NCBI RefSeq assembly: GCF_028009165.1
Contig: NC_079241.1
Coordinates: 310,001 to 374,000, forward strand
Direction: 5' to 3'
Origin: Akanthomyces muscarius
Taxonomy: Eukaryota; Ascomycota; Sordariomycetes; Hypocreales; Cordycipitaceae
DNA length: 64,000 nt
Shown here: positions 43,347 through 54,904 of the stretch, piece by piece
How positions within the stretch are numbered: position 1 is the stretch's first letter
Layout: every line of letters begins with the position of its first letter
Position numbers and translations under genes: made by a program
Notes under the pieces: model-generated
Seen by the model: only the letters and a program-made list of their open reading frames with translations
Databases searched by the model: none
What the model was told of the DNA's origin: nothing

Positions 43347-44146
43347 ACGTCGGCCACCCACTTTCGGGTCCCCCCCCCTTTCGGGTCGGCCTTTTACACC
43401 AAAAAGTCGGTTTTTTGACCTATAATAGAGCTAGACTATAGGCAGATAAAATTATTTTAAAAATATAATAATTTTAATTTCTATATTGCTTATAAGAAAA
43501 TAAGTTTATATTCTTAAAGCTATTTTTTAGATTTAGTTAGATTTTACTAAAGTAGTCTACATATAAACTACATACTAATTTTAAAAAAGTCTAGTACTCT
43601 CTATAATCTAGCTTAAAGAATAAAAAATATATAGTTAAAATATTTAAAATTTAAAGACTCTAATAATACTAAGTTTACTTCTTAAAAAAATTCTTTAAAG
43701 GAGATATAAAGAAAACTAGAAAAGTGGGGATAGTTTTTTAGAGACTTTCTTTATTTTATTTATTAAATATTATTTAAGAAATAATTTTAGACTTTAAAAT
43801 ATTATAATAAGAATTTCTATTAGATTTTACTAATTATAGATATTTTAGTAGATGTATAGCTAATTTTAAGAATTAGTTAATAATAAAAATATATTTACTA
43901 GTAAAATATATGTGTTTTTTTTTCTTTAACTTTATAGAATTAAGAGAATTAAGTAAAATTATATTTAGGTCTAAAACAAATCTGATAATTAAGAGACATC
44001 TAATTATAAGATTACTATATTTAATTTATAATATTATCTACTATAATAGTACTACTATTGTCCTTTAAAAAGTGTATCTTTTAGCGTTTTTTGGTGTAAA
44101 ACGCTGACCCGAAAGCGGGGGGGACCCGAAAGTGGGTGGCCGACGT
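43347..44146. mobile_element. 800-bp non-autonomous inverted-repeat element, AT-rich
   Basis: Terminal inverted repeats of about 59 bp at 43347-43405 and 44088-44146 begin ACGTCGGCCACCCACTTTCG and are flanked on both sides by TA, so TA is the likely target duplication, as for Tc1/mariner-like elements. Each end contains the block TTTCGGGTC twice, next to a run of C, and the inner end TTTTACACCAAAAA. The interior (about 43430-44070) is extremely AT-rich with no frame, consistent with heavy C-to-T change by repeat-induced point mutation. No transposase remains. Confidence 0.85.
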
Positions 44147-44149
44147 TAG

Positions 44150-44446
44150 TGATTGTAATGACGCAGCTCTTGTCTGTGTTGGATTATCATCTTTGGTCCA
44201 CTAGTCACAACACGGATGCCTGGTTCCCAAGCGATCCGAGTTCGGCCGAACTCGGTCCCGCTAATCAGTTTGTAAACCTGTTGCTCCACCTTTATCTGTA
44301 AAGCAGCTACTCAGTAGCCACTGTCCTTTTTAGCACGAATTAACAATCTGGACCGAGATAAGGCGTCTCAGCGTGAATTACTGACCAATTTGCTATGATA
44401 GAAGATCCTAAAAGCAGACTTCGATTGCGAGAGATGGCAAATAATG
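44150..44446. other. Upstream region of the SDR gene
   Basis: Between the inverted-repeat element and the TATA box. No gene is seen. Confidence 0.5.
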
Positions 44447-44454
44447 TATATATA
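44447..44454 (+). promoter_or_regulatory. TATA box of the SDR gene
   Basis: TATATATA, 131 bp before the ATG and followed by a typical A/C-rich leader. It is 301 bp from the inverted-repeat element. Confidence 0.6.
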
Positions 44455-44584
44455 GAACCGCAAGAACAGCGATTCAATCTATAACAGCATTCGATAGAGG
44501 CAGCTAAGCATCCATACTAGCTACAACACACCAACCGGCTTAATACCTGCACACCTTTTTCTCATCAATAAAAATCAGTGCATT

Positions 44585-45416
44585 ATGGCTCGAGATCAGG
44601 TTTTGGAAGGCAAGACAGCAATTGTCACTGGTGCTTCAAAGCCTAATGGTATTGGCGCTGCGACAGCTTTGTTGCTGGCTGAGCAGGGGGCGAACGTGTG
44701 AGTCTTTGCCATGCATGACGTCACGCTGTTAAATCCACATTTGCTAACAACTAGCCGGCTAGATCCTTATTCAATATAATTCGAACAAAGCAGCCGCCGA
44801 AAAGGTGGTCAAACTCATCACAGAGCGAGGTGTCAAGGCTACTGCTGCTGAGGCTGACGCATCGTCCGCGACCTTTGGAGCAGACCTTGTTCGCGTTGCG
44901 CTGGACAAGCTCAGCAGCAGCAGTATCGACATCATCGTGAACAACGCTGGAATTGCCATCCCTCACCCCGATGCTGCTGCTGTCGATTTAGAGTCATGGG
45001 ACAAGACCATGCATGCGAACGTTCGAGGCCCATTCCTACTTATCCAAGCAGCACTCCCTCACATGCCTCGCGGGGGACGCATTATCAATGTCGGAAGTAT
45101 TGCCGGAAAGTTTGGCATTTCTATGCTGACCGTGTATGGAGCATCAAAGGCAGCCCTAATGTACCTTTCGACGTCTATGAAGGATGAGCTCGCTGCCAAG
45201 GGCATCACCATCAACATGGTTGCGCCAGGGCCAATCGCCACCGATCTGAGCATGGAGGGCACACCGGTTGGCGACAAGCTCCTGGCCGCCCAGGCCATCA
45301 AGAGGGAAGGCCTGCCGGGCGAAGTCGCCGAAGCAATCTCATTCCTGGCAAGCCCCGGTTCGAGCTTCATCACAGGCCAGCTGCTTGCCGTGGACGGAGG
45401 CATCCAGAATCCTTAG
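44585..45416 (+). CDS. Short-chain dehydrogenase/reductase (classical SDR)
   Basis: Exons 44585-44695 and 44763-45416, giving 254 residues. The intron starts GTGTGA, two bases before a better-looking GTGAGT, because only that donor keeps frame; it has a TTGCTAAC branch site and CTAG acceptor. Splicing gives EQGANILIQYNSN, a standard SDR beta-2 segment. Motifs are TGASKPNGIG (residues 15-24), NNAG near 95, catalytic Ser in VGSIAGKFG and Tyr/Lys in YGASKAAL. The C-terminal PGSSFITGQLLAVDGG is typical. It reduces or oxidises a carbonyl/alcohol with NADP(H), with unknown substrate. A cytosolic protein is expected. Confidence 0.9.
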
Positions 45417-46480
45417 ATAACTATTAGTTGCACATTCGACTCACTACAATTTAAAATTGGTATCGTGAACCTGCACCACTATTAAATTGCTTACCATCTG
45501 TGACTCCTCTATGCCGAACACCCTGCCAAGAGACGAGGTCCAGAAGCTACCAAGGATTGGTAAAACGACAATTCATAGAATATAGCAAATGTTATAAAAA
45601 AAAAAGACAGCAGACCAGTCCAAGGACGAGGAAAAAGCCACAATGAATCTGCTTTTAAGAAAGCTAAATAATGAAGATAGTGGAAGAAGAAGCATTACGA
45701 GGCTATTCATATTCGAACGGGCAGAGTACGATGAAAATGAATCGTGGACATAAAGAGATAACCACAAAGGTAAGAATACGCAGATTCCAAAGAAACGGCC
45801 GAGTTTTTAGATGCGGCTTCCACATTTCTTTGCAAATATCGATGAATGCACTAACTTACACAGCACACTAGAACAGTTTGGTACAATAGTGGAATGATGC
45901 CTGTAGTGCTGAAAGCACCTTCTGCGTGGTTGCCCTGGCATTAGAATTTACTTGGAGCACATTGTTGTCCGATAGTGGTTACATGTCAGATAGTTCCTCA
46001 CGATACCCTTTTCGTGCTTCGTTGTGCCTTATTCTGCGCCGTGTGGTGACGTAGCGGCGCCTGTTGCCGGGGTTTGTAACTTCTAGTACGCAAGGTCGTG
46101 CTACAGTGCAATTAAATTGCTATTATTTGGGCATTCAACTTTTCCCAATTCGCAAGTAAAACATTATATACCAAGCGGACTAGCGGTAAGCAGCTGTCGT
46201 ACTCTCTCGTTCTCACCAACAATTGACCGCCTTGGCCTGAAGATTTCCCAATTGGCTCTGTTCCCCCTCTTCCGCGTCAACATCAGTTACATTCTCCACT
46301 CGCTAACGAGCTTTAGGCATTCTTTGCACTCAGTAAGTTTGGCTTAGGCTAAGATCGTCTCGATACAAGACTAGTTCTACGCTCTCAAACGCGCGTCATT
46401 CACCAACGCCGCCTACGTTATGTAGCGGACGAGCTTAAGCAGTGGTCTCACGCCCTCTACTGCTTCTGAATCCACCTCTG
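45417..46480. other. Region between convergent SDR and Zn2Cys6 genes
   Basis: About 1 kb. No gene supported. An A-run occurs at 45596-45605. Confidence 0.5.
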
Positions 46481-48210
46481 CTAGTCAAGTTTAAACAAAT
46501 TCTCGTTTGACGCCCATGGCATAGCCCTCTCCCTAATTCCAGCAAAGATGCCTCTGAGCCACAGCATATAGGGTAGCGCGATGTGAACGTCGGCTTCGGA
46601 TAGAGCCCGAAACGCAACCCGCAGAGGGAAAAGAAGATAGAAGTTGCGAGGCCCACAATCGCTCGCCATAGATCTAGACGCAGCAAGCGTAAAGGGAAGG
46701 TGATAATCCACACTCTTCAGTATGTCCAACGCCGAACGAAACACTGCCTCGGAAGTTTGCTTCTCGACAAAGGCGTCGCGGTCCACTTGAGGGAGGAGGT
46801 GTTGCACAGAGAGAATAAACTGGCTCACGAGAATCAAAATACAGTGGTAGAAACTAAAAGCATTCGCCGCCCGCAAATTTGAAAAGTTTGTGACTGTCTG
46901 AAACGGACATGGTTGCGCAGGGTCGCCCGACGCCGAGCTGGGGAGGCTGGAAAATGCTTCGGCGGGATGTCGGGCATCCCACTGAGCTCGATTCGCTTTA
47001 ATGTCACTGAGCAAGCAAAATGATTTGCGTAGAAGTAAGCGTACACGCGAAGCTGGATAGGGGCTGAGCATTCCATCGGCCTCTACCGAGGTTTGAGCAG
47101 AGGTCAAGGCATCTCGCTCTTGGTACAGAGAAGGAAGTTGGGCTAGCGCGTCGAGAAGATATGGAATAGGGCTTTCGGGCGTAATTGCGGTACCATCTCC
47201 GCCAAGTGCTTTCCAGTGCGGGTGTGCCATGAGGGACGGGCGGCGAGAATGCAACGACGCGGTAACAAGGGGCAGACGCATAGCCTCCGTCACGATTTTG
47301 ACAAGAGGATCGCTCGTCTCTGAAACAGGGCCGTGAATGGCCAGGAGCTTCTCAAGACCCTGGATGTGCTGCAGCCATGTGTGGCTGTTGGCGTTTGTCG
47401 GGGCAATAGCCTGCAGGATATGTCAGCAACCATGTTTCGAGAAGCTTGGTAGCAAAAGGGCGGCTGCCGCACTTCATGTAGAGCCAACGCGACTACAGCA
47501 CCGATTACAGGTGTGATTCCATTTTGGGACTTGTAGGAGCGTTGCATCGTGTTGTTCAACAAGCTCAGCGATTGACAGTAGAGGCGTCTGCCGCTGTTGG
47601 CGATGTGTTCGTGTGAGTGGCCAATGCCGTACACGGTAGTGGCCAGGGCCAAGAAGCAATGCCTGGTGACTGTCCATTGCGCTGAGCTTCCTTCGAAGCC
47701 CGGAGTGACTATTTTCTCGTACAGCGTGCCTAGTTGACCGAGGCTCGCAGCGAGGTAGGACGAGGTGGTTTGCTCGTCGCCCGCCACTGGCGCAACACCG
47801 CGGGGTAGATATGTCTGCTGATGATGCAAGGCAAGCATGCAAGGCCGCGGACTTGCTTGAGCAGGAACAGCTATATTGCTGGCAACCTCATCGGGAGCTT
47901 GGTGTTGCTGTGGCTTTTGCCATGACAGCGCTTCCGGCTTCTGCTTAGGCCCAGCCAATGCTTGGCCACGGAGCCGCGTCTGCAGCTGCGCGCCGCCGTC
48001 GACGAACTTGGCCCCTCTATATCCGCGACACAAAAATCTTCCCGAGGAGCATCGGCGGCAAACTGGGTGAGTTTCGTCTGGGAGACGGGGATTAAGAGTC
48101 GTCAGCGGCGACTGCGTGCGAGGCGGCTAGCTAGCCTGGGACTCACCACATTTGACACGCCGCTCAAGACACGTCCTGCAACCACTTGATCGACCCTTGT
48201 TGTTGCCCAT
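46481..48210 (-). CDS. Zn2Cys6 transcription factor
   Basis: Three exons: 48210-48147, 48077-47473 and 47410-46481, joining to 532 residues. The binuclear zinc cluster is at residues 11-38 with Cys11, 14, 21, 28, 31 and 38 and is split by intron 1 (GTGAGT donor). Intron 2 uses GTGCGG and a GCTGAC branch site. The rest is helical and matches the fungal-specific factor type with an ALHE / TWLQHIQGLEKLLAIHGP block, close to the PF11951 group. It would bind CGG-containing DNA sites in the nucleus. It is divergent from the esterase gene at 48755 with 544 bp between starts, so that gene is the most likely local target (inference). Confidence 0.9.
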
Positions 48211-48754
48211 GTTGTTGGAAATTCACCCATCGACAATCAACAACGGGAAAGAAAAGTGCGTTTTATGTCTTCTTCCACGGCGCGCGCGATCGAGAAAGAT
48301 GCGTCGCGGTTTGAGATTGTGCTGCAGTGGGCAGTCAGCATCTGACCGCGCCATCCCGATGATGATGTTCGACTGTCAGCCCGTCACTGGCGCGCCGGGA
48401 GGGCGGCCATTTCTAGTGTCGGTTTCCCTGCTCCGCCCTGGAGAGCGGAGAAAAAACAAGGCTGGCTAGTGGTGTTGATCTCGCGAACAAGGGCCACATC
48501 GAGATTAGGCCAAAAAAGCTTCAAGAGGCCCGCAAAAGCCGGTGCGCGGACCAGACAGGTCAGGCTTACAGAAACTCGAATTTGGGCCATGTTCGCGAGC
48601 ATTTGGATAGATATATATATTTGTGTATACTTGCGAGGCAACGCATTGCAATTTGAAGAACGCAACTGCTTCACCCACGTATATACAAGAAGCAAGGCAG
48701 ACACATCTTGTACATTTCTCAACCACATCCAAATCTCTTGACATCACTATCAAC
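48211..48754. promoter_or_regulatory. Shared promoter of the Zn2Cys6 and esterase genes
   Basis: 544 bp between divergent starts. On the plus side an AT-dinucleotide TATA region at 48611-48620 lies 135 bp before the esterase ATG. The region also contains GC-rich patches around 48340-48420 but no clear paired CGG site was identified by eye. Confidence 0.6.
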
Positions 48755-50275
48755 ATGTCTCTCCTCATCATGTTTAGTCATATTTATTCAGCCACTCTCA
48801 TCTTGGCTTCATTGTCGCCTACACACGCCGCATCTTGTCCTGCACCTGATCCGTCGGCGCCGCTTCAAATCAACACCAGCAGCGGTCTCCTCGCCGGAAC
48901 CATCCCCCTCTGGTCTCCCCGCGTCCGCACATTTCTCGGCGTTCCCTTCGCGCAGCCACCCACAGGAATTAGACGATGGCTGCCCCCTGCCAAGCTCGAA
49001 TCAGCCGCGCGCTTCACCGCGAGCGCCATTGGACCTGCTTGCCCGCAGCAGCCCCTCAGCAAAACGAAGGGACTCTTCATGTACAGCCCGACGGGGGGCA
49101 ACCAGACCCAATTCTTCCCTCCCGAAGACGACCGTTCCTTCAGCGAGGACTGCTTGACTCTGAATGTGTGGGCCCCCGTGGCAAGCAAGGAGAAGCTGCC
49201 CGTCATTGTCTGGTTCTTTGGGGGTGGCTTCCTACGGGGAGGTACAAACTCGGCGTACTATAACCCAGAGTCGTGGGTTGAGCGGACGCAGGGGCATATT
49301 GTTGTTACCGTGAACTTCCGATCCAATATTTTTGGCTTTCCAAATGCCGACGGCCTCGAGGACCAAAACCTTGGGCTCCTGGACCAGCGTCTCGCGCTTG
49401 AATGGGTTCGGGACAACATTGCAAAGTTTGGAGGCGATCCCTCTAAAATCGTGGGTTGGGGCCAGAGCGCGGGTGCTATTGCCGTGGACTATCTCAACTT
49501 TGCCTTTCCCGCAGACCCCATCTTCAGCGGCCTCATCTTGGAGTCCGGTACCGCGAGTTATCCCGCCAAGCTGTGTCAAAGTTTCGACACCACCCAAGCC
49601 AATTTCTCGACAGTAGCCAAAGCCATGGGCTGCGAGACAGCGTCTTCCCCTCTAGACTGCCTCAGAGAAGCTCCCTGGCAGGAAATTCAGGCTTCCATCG
49701 ATGAGCTTGGCCTGGCGTCTTCCTTCCTACCCATCGCCGACGAACGCCGCGTCTTTTCCAACTACACCGATCGATCCACCAAGGGCGCCTTTTCCTCCGC
49801 ACCAGCCATCATTGGCACAAATCAACACGAAGTCAATGCACTGATCGCGCCCACCTCGGCCGAGGCGGCGAATCAAACATACGTCGATAGTCTGACCAAC
49901 AGCACTTTTCTCTGCACAGCAGCCACGGCAGCGCAGCACAGAGAGAGGGCTGGCCGCAAGACGTACCGATTCAGGTACGATGGGGACTTTGCCAATCTCT
50001 CGATTCCTGGCGTCCCGGGGGCATACCATTGCGCCGACTTGCCGCTAGTATTCGGCACTGCTGGCGATTACCATGGTGCCTCTACTCCCTATGAAGTTGA
50101 AGTGGGTAAAGTGATGCAGGATCTGTGGGTTCAATTTGCCAACGATCCTCATAATGGCCTTGAACACGCCGGGTGGGATTCGTACACGGAAGAGAAAGCT
50201 GTCTTACTCGGTCCAGAAGAGGCAGCAGTTTTCGAAATCACAATTTCGCAGCTCGAAGCGGTCTGTCCGAAGTGA
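48755..50275 (+). CDS. Secreted type-B carboxylesterase with GQSAG elbow
   Basis: 506 residues from ATG 48755, chosen because it opens a signal peptide (about residues 1-26, ending THAA); the same frame is open upstream to 48623. Hydrolase motifs are EDCLTLNVW at 131-139, oxyanion loop FGGGF at 155-159, and nucleophile elbow GWGQSAGA with Ser238. The usual Glu before the nucleophile is Gln (GQSAG), a variant found in some fungal esterases. The acidic residue is probably in GTNQHEVNAL and the His in AYHCADLP. Six or more N-glycosylation sites support secretion. It is only distantly like the first esterase in the window, so this is not a recent duplication. Confidence 0.88.
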   Translation: MSLLIMFSHIYSATLILASLSPTHAASCPAPDPSAPLQINTSSGLLAGTIPLWSPRVRTFLGVPFAQPPTGIRRWLPPAKLESAARFTASAIGPACPQQPLSKTKGLFMYSPTGGNQTQFFPPEDDRSFSEDCLTLNVWAPVASKEKLPVIVWFFGGGFLRGGTNSAYYNPESWVERTQGHIVVTVNFRSNIFGFPNADGLEDQNLGLLDQRLALEWVRDNIAKFGGDPSKIVGWGQSAGAIAVDYLNFAFPADPIFSGLILESGTASYPAKLCQSFDTTQANFSTVAKAMGCETASSPLDCLREAPWQEIQASIDELGLASSFLPIADERRVFSNYTDRSTKGAFSSAPAIIGTNQHEVNALIAPTSAEAANQTYVDSLTNSTFLCTAATAAQHRERAGRKTYRFRYDGDFANLSIPGVPGAYHCADLPLVFGTAGDYHGASTPYEVEVGKVMQDLWVQFANDPHNGLEHAGWDSYTEEKAVLLGPEEAAVFEITISQLEAVCPK

Positions 50276-53200
50276 TGGTCATGTATAGAGCACATGCTTT
50301 GGCCGTTTGCTATCCTAGCAATGCAGATGTCGCTATTCTCTAGGCTCTAATTAGACTTGATAATTTCGGTTCCGCCTCATGATACATTTTACATGGTATT
50401 CAATTATTTGCTTCGTTTGTCACCCGCTCAGAACCTAGTGTTTCGTTTCCTAGGTTTCATTCTCTAATTGCTCTTCACTCATACAGTCAAAAACTCCACA
50501 GCTCCGGGCTCGTGGCGTAATTTCCCTTGAAGGATTATGCAGAATGAAAATAAAACACGGTTGGCGCTGCTGTCAGCCCAGTGGGCTTGTTTCGCAACGA
50601 TATGTGCGATTTGGAAACGATAGCTGAGAGGGGCCTATCATAGCAGCTGAGCTGATATAGGTGGCAGGCAAGGCGGTGCGGCGAATATTAATTAATTAAA
50701 TCGAGGCAGGCTGATCAGTTGGCTAGCCCGTGGTGCGACAACGATATCAATGGTGCTATATACATGCAAGAGCAAGGGCATGTGATCCCCACCTCTGGAC
50801 TCAACTGCAGATAATGGCCGCCGACTGATGCCAATACTCTTCTCACGTGTAAGCTCGTGATCCAGGACGTCGATACGCGCCCACGTCAATTTCCAGTTGA
50901 GCGCGCTCGGAATACTTTTCTTTTCTGGGGAAATTAGACTTAAAGAAAAAATTAGAACCCGCCATCCCGCGTGCTTGGGATTTGGCTGTCTCTGTTTGCT
51001 TTTTTTCCTCTGCCGGCCGTGTTGGCCAACGAGATGACGCTATGCAAGGGCTGAACGCGTGGTGAGAAGCGGCAAGTGTCTTGAACGCGATTCGCGTCGA
51101 GGCAAGCGAAATGAGTGTTTACTTTTTGAAAAAGAAACTTGAGATGGAAGCGAAATAAAACGGCGTTTTTTCTTCTTCTCTTCGGTGGTGAATTACAATC
51201 TCAGTCTAGATGCAAGGTGCGATACGCCTCCATGGTGGGGGGCAAGACCATTCGGCAGAGACCTTTGCACGGTTCACTTTTGCTGGGGAAAAAGCGTTGG
51301 CGGATGAAATCCTTATCAATCAAGCTGGAGGAAATGGCAAGACGTTTCACTGCGGATACAAGAGTTGAATACGATTTGCCGGACAATACTAACCATGCTG
51401 CTGCCAGGGCACCAAGGTAGACGGCATCAAAGCCACAAGGGTGTTGACCCTGGCAATAGAGTCCAAGCAGACACTTGAGACGCCAATATCCCCGTCGTTA
51501 ATCCGAGGCGGGAGATGTGTGGAGTATCACGCCTCTCGAGTGGCTCGGATGTCATGTCCATCAGAGAGGGGATAGCCGCCGAGGCTGTCTTGGCCTCTGT
51601 CCTGGGATGCCTTGTCGTCTCAGCAGCATGTCGGCAGGCCCCTTCATATCATGGGATAACATGACCGCCTACCGCTTCAGGAGCCGATTGTCCAACGCTG
51701 TAGAAAAATCCGCATCGCATCGCATCACAGCAGCAAATGTCCCTGACTCGTCGGCATGGATTGTTTGTCTGTATAACTTGAGTGCCTGCATGGTACCGAG
51801 ACAGGGTCCCCAAACTCGCTACCAGTACGGATGCTCCGTACAGATTACGCACAGCAACCTTGGGGAATCTTGGTTCTTCGGTCGTTGTGCACGGTTTCGA
51901 TGCGCAGGGAGGGGCAAGCAAGAAATCTGGGCGATGAGAGGGACTGAGCGCTGAACGTGAGGAGATAGAGTTTGAATGGTTCGAGATGCCGTGAAGCTGG
52001 CCACTGCTTCAGTGGTCTTTCGTACTTTTTCAGTGGATGGTGAGGGACTTTCAGGGAGAGGGGCGGGCACCGGGTTAGTGGGCAGAGGTGGTGTGCGGCG
52101 ACATGAGACGATTGGCTCCTGTGCTGGCTCGGTGGGCGCTTGCGCAGGCACAGATGGGCCGAGAGGGGAAGCATGTATCGTCGTCGCGAGTTTCACATAC
52201 AAAAGGTACAAAGCCACACTCGTACTAAGCTAGCTGGTACCTGAAACCATCGATGGGCAGGGGCATGTTTTGGGCTGCGCGCCGGTCCAGGGCATCATTG
52301 GACGACGACGACGAAGACAGTCGGCACCAAGCAAAAAGGGCCCAACAACAGGTTGTATCACACCGTCGATGGCAAAGAGGCCAAGCAAGGCAAGGCAGAA
52401 AGCAGCATGAAGAGGGGGGAGCGGGAACGGCGACGAGGCGATGCGACACGTCAACACACAGGAACAGAGTTTGATGTGCGCGGGAACCTGGGCGCGACCG
52501 AGATCAAAGCATGCGGGCATTTTGTCAAGTTTTTGGTTTGCGAGCGCTGCACACATGTAAACAATGGAAAGTTTCTGTTCCCTCGATCCCTCCATCCATC
52601 CAAAAGAGGGCGGACGGCTATAGTCCGGCCCCGGTAGGTACCGGTACTGATAGTCGAGCATGTCATTGACTCTCAGCTGTTTAATTGATTTTTCAGTCAG
52701 CATGTGAGAAAAAAAGAAGAGCAGAGACCACATCCTGGCTCTTCCCCCACGGACAGGGGGGCATCCAGGCCCTTGCTCCCCAGCGAGCCGGCTCGGCGGG
52801 CACGGGCGAAGCGAGACATTTGCTACTTTTATTGGTGCTAGTTTTGCTGGGAACCACAACAAATCGAGTTTTCTGGCTCGGTCGATCACCAAATAAATAC
52901 TGATAGCGCACAGTCTAGAAGGTCTTTGAGTTTGCCATTACGAGTGAGAAAAGGCCGCGCAGCAGGTGAAAAACAGCGTGGAGGGAGGGATACAGCGGAG
53001 CGAGGTCCGCCAGAACTGCTGGGGACCAGCACGCCATTGGCAGCTCGGCAGAGCTTGAGGCGCCCGGCCAGGGGAGTGGGCACGCTGATGGCGCCCAGCC
53101 GGTGCAGCACCATTGGGCGGGCGTCGCCTGTGATTGGCGGATCGCCGGTCCGGACGGGGCGCACCTCTGCTTTTCTTTCTGCTTTTCCACTCGCTGACAG

Positions 53201-54904
53201 GAACAGACCATGCATCCATGGCCTTTTGCCAGGGATGAATCGGCCAGGAACTTATTCATGAAGTGGGCGTTGTGGCTCCATTGTCGGGTGCCTGGGCCCT
53301 GGCGCTGCCTTTGATGGGTGCTGATAGGCTGCGCACAGGGCCCAGACGGTGGATCGGCCGTCAGGCTTCTGGGATTTTTCTAGCGAGCGAGGACGCCCAG
53401 GTACCAGCGGCCTGGTGGCGTTGCTGCGCCGGCAGGGGCTGTCAAAGGCTGTTCTGAGGGCCAGAGGTACCTAGATCCTTGCGCTGCCTCCCTGCCGTTG
53501 AGCCTGTACCTGCACAAGCCCGTCGGTGTGCGTCCGCGCGCGACGACGAACCAGACCCAAACCTTTGAATGTATCTTTTTCTTTCTTTTCTCGTCGTTTC
53601 TCTCTCGGTACCCTTTTTTTCCCCCTCCCACAGTGGTGTGCATCTTGCGTGGTCCTGCATCTCTCTTCCCACCCCATCCTCTCTTCCCCCCATCGCCAAA
53701 CGTTTTTCCTTCCTTCATATTCTTTGCAAGAATACACAGTCCTTTTTCGGTTTTTTTTTTCTGCTCCTTTTCCGCAAACGCTGGTCTCGTCCTGCGCAAT
53801 TCACGATCCGTTTCTCTCCTTTGACGACGTGATATCTCTCCTTCCTCTTAGTCTGCGACTAAACGTTACGCTCTACGCTACACTGCACCACTACGCACAA
53901 CGCCTAGCACAACGCAAACCGTTCAACAACAACGTCGAATACTGTTTGCGCCCCGACCATTACAGCATCTACGCACACTTTCAAACTTGCAAATAAAATC
54001 GCCATCCGCTTTGAATTCACTCCTTGATTCAAGCCCATCGAATTTCTCATCGTCTCTCGTCAAAAGGTTTCCTCCGTCAGCCGGCAAAATCCGACAAACG
54101 CTCAGCAAACGGACAACAACACTAGCCTCGCACCTGCCAGGTACCAACACAGCGCCCTCACCAAAAAGGGAACCCCGAAAAAAGACCCACAGCGCACCGC
54201 ACGCTACTCGCTCGCGACTCTGACCAAAAAAAAAGGCTTTCGGAGCGCCCAGTTTCGTTTGGTTGAATTACTGAACAGCTTGGCCTTTTATCGTTTCTGT
54301 CAGATCTTTAGACATTATCCAGGATTCAGGATTTCCAGAACCGCCAATACGCAGCCTCGCCCGCTTCCTTTGCCAATCCTGCTCGGCCCTTTTCCCCGCA
54401 ACACGCTGTGCTGACCACCGCACCTGCTCAGCACTACCTACACTGTCCGCTAGATAGCCCACCAGTCACCTTCCACGTTGGGAAGCATCAACCATCACCA
54501 CGTCCAGCTGCCACATCCTGTGCCGCATCCCACCGATCCCACCAGCGCTGCCCTGCACGACGCCTCGTTTCGCACTGCTCCACGCTCTGCAACGTTTCTC
54601 GCCAAGCCTATCCAGCACTGTCTGTACCTGCGAGGAACATCGCCGTCTCACCTCTGGGTCACAAGGTCCGACCTACCATCAGTCCAACAGCGCTAACGGC
54701 ACGACAATCCGCGCTACCTCACCTGCCTAAAGGTTTCTCCCTGACGCTATCGCTCCACCACCTGCTGGCCTGACTCTGTACCGGTGCATCCACTCGGCAC
54801 TTGCTACTTCTGAATCTGGTTGTATAATACAATCTGATCGCCCACCGCCGTTCCGGCCACGATTGTCCTCACTCGCAGTTTACACAAATCACAAAAGCTT
54901 CGCC
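50276..54904. other. Gene-poor region and long leader of the next gene
   Basis: 4.6 kb without a supported gene. The last 1.5 kb (from about 53500) is pyrimidine-rich and contains several short upstream frames, as in the leader of the zinc-finger gene. AGGTAC or its complement occurs at 52204, 52237, 52636, 53399, 53465 and 54139. CCAAT-type sequences occur at about 53112 and 53133. Frames of 85-140 codons on both strands between 51960 and 53800 have no domain. Confidence 0.5.

Noticed and set aside
51819..52217. 132-codon Pro/Thr-rich minus-strand frame
   Set aside because: No start context, domain or conserved block; region otherwise gene-poor.
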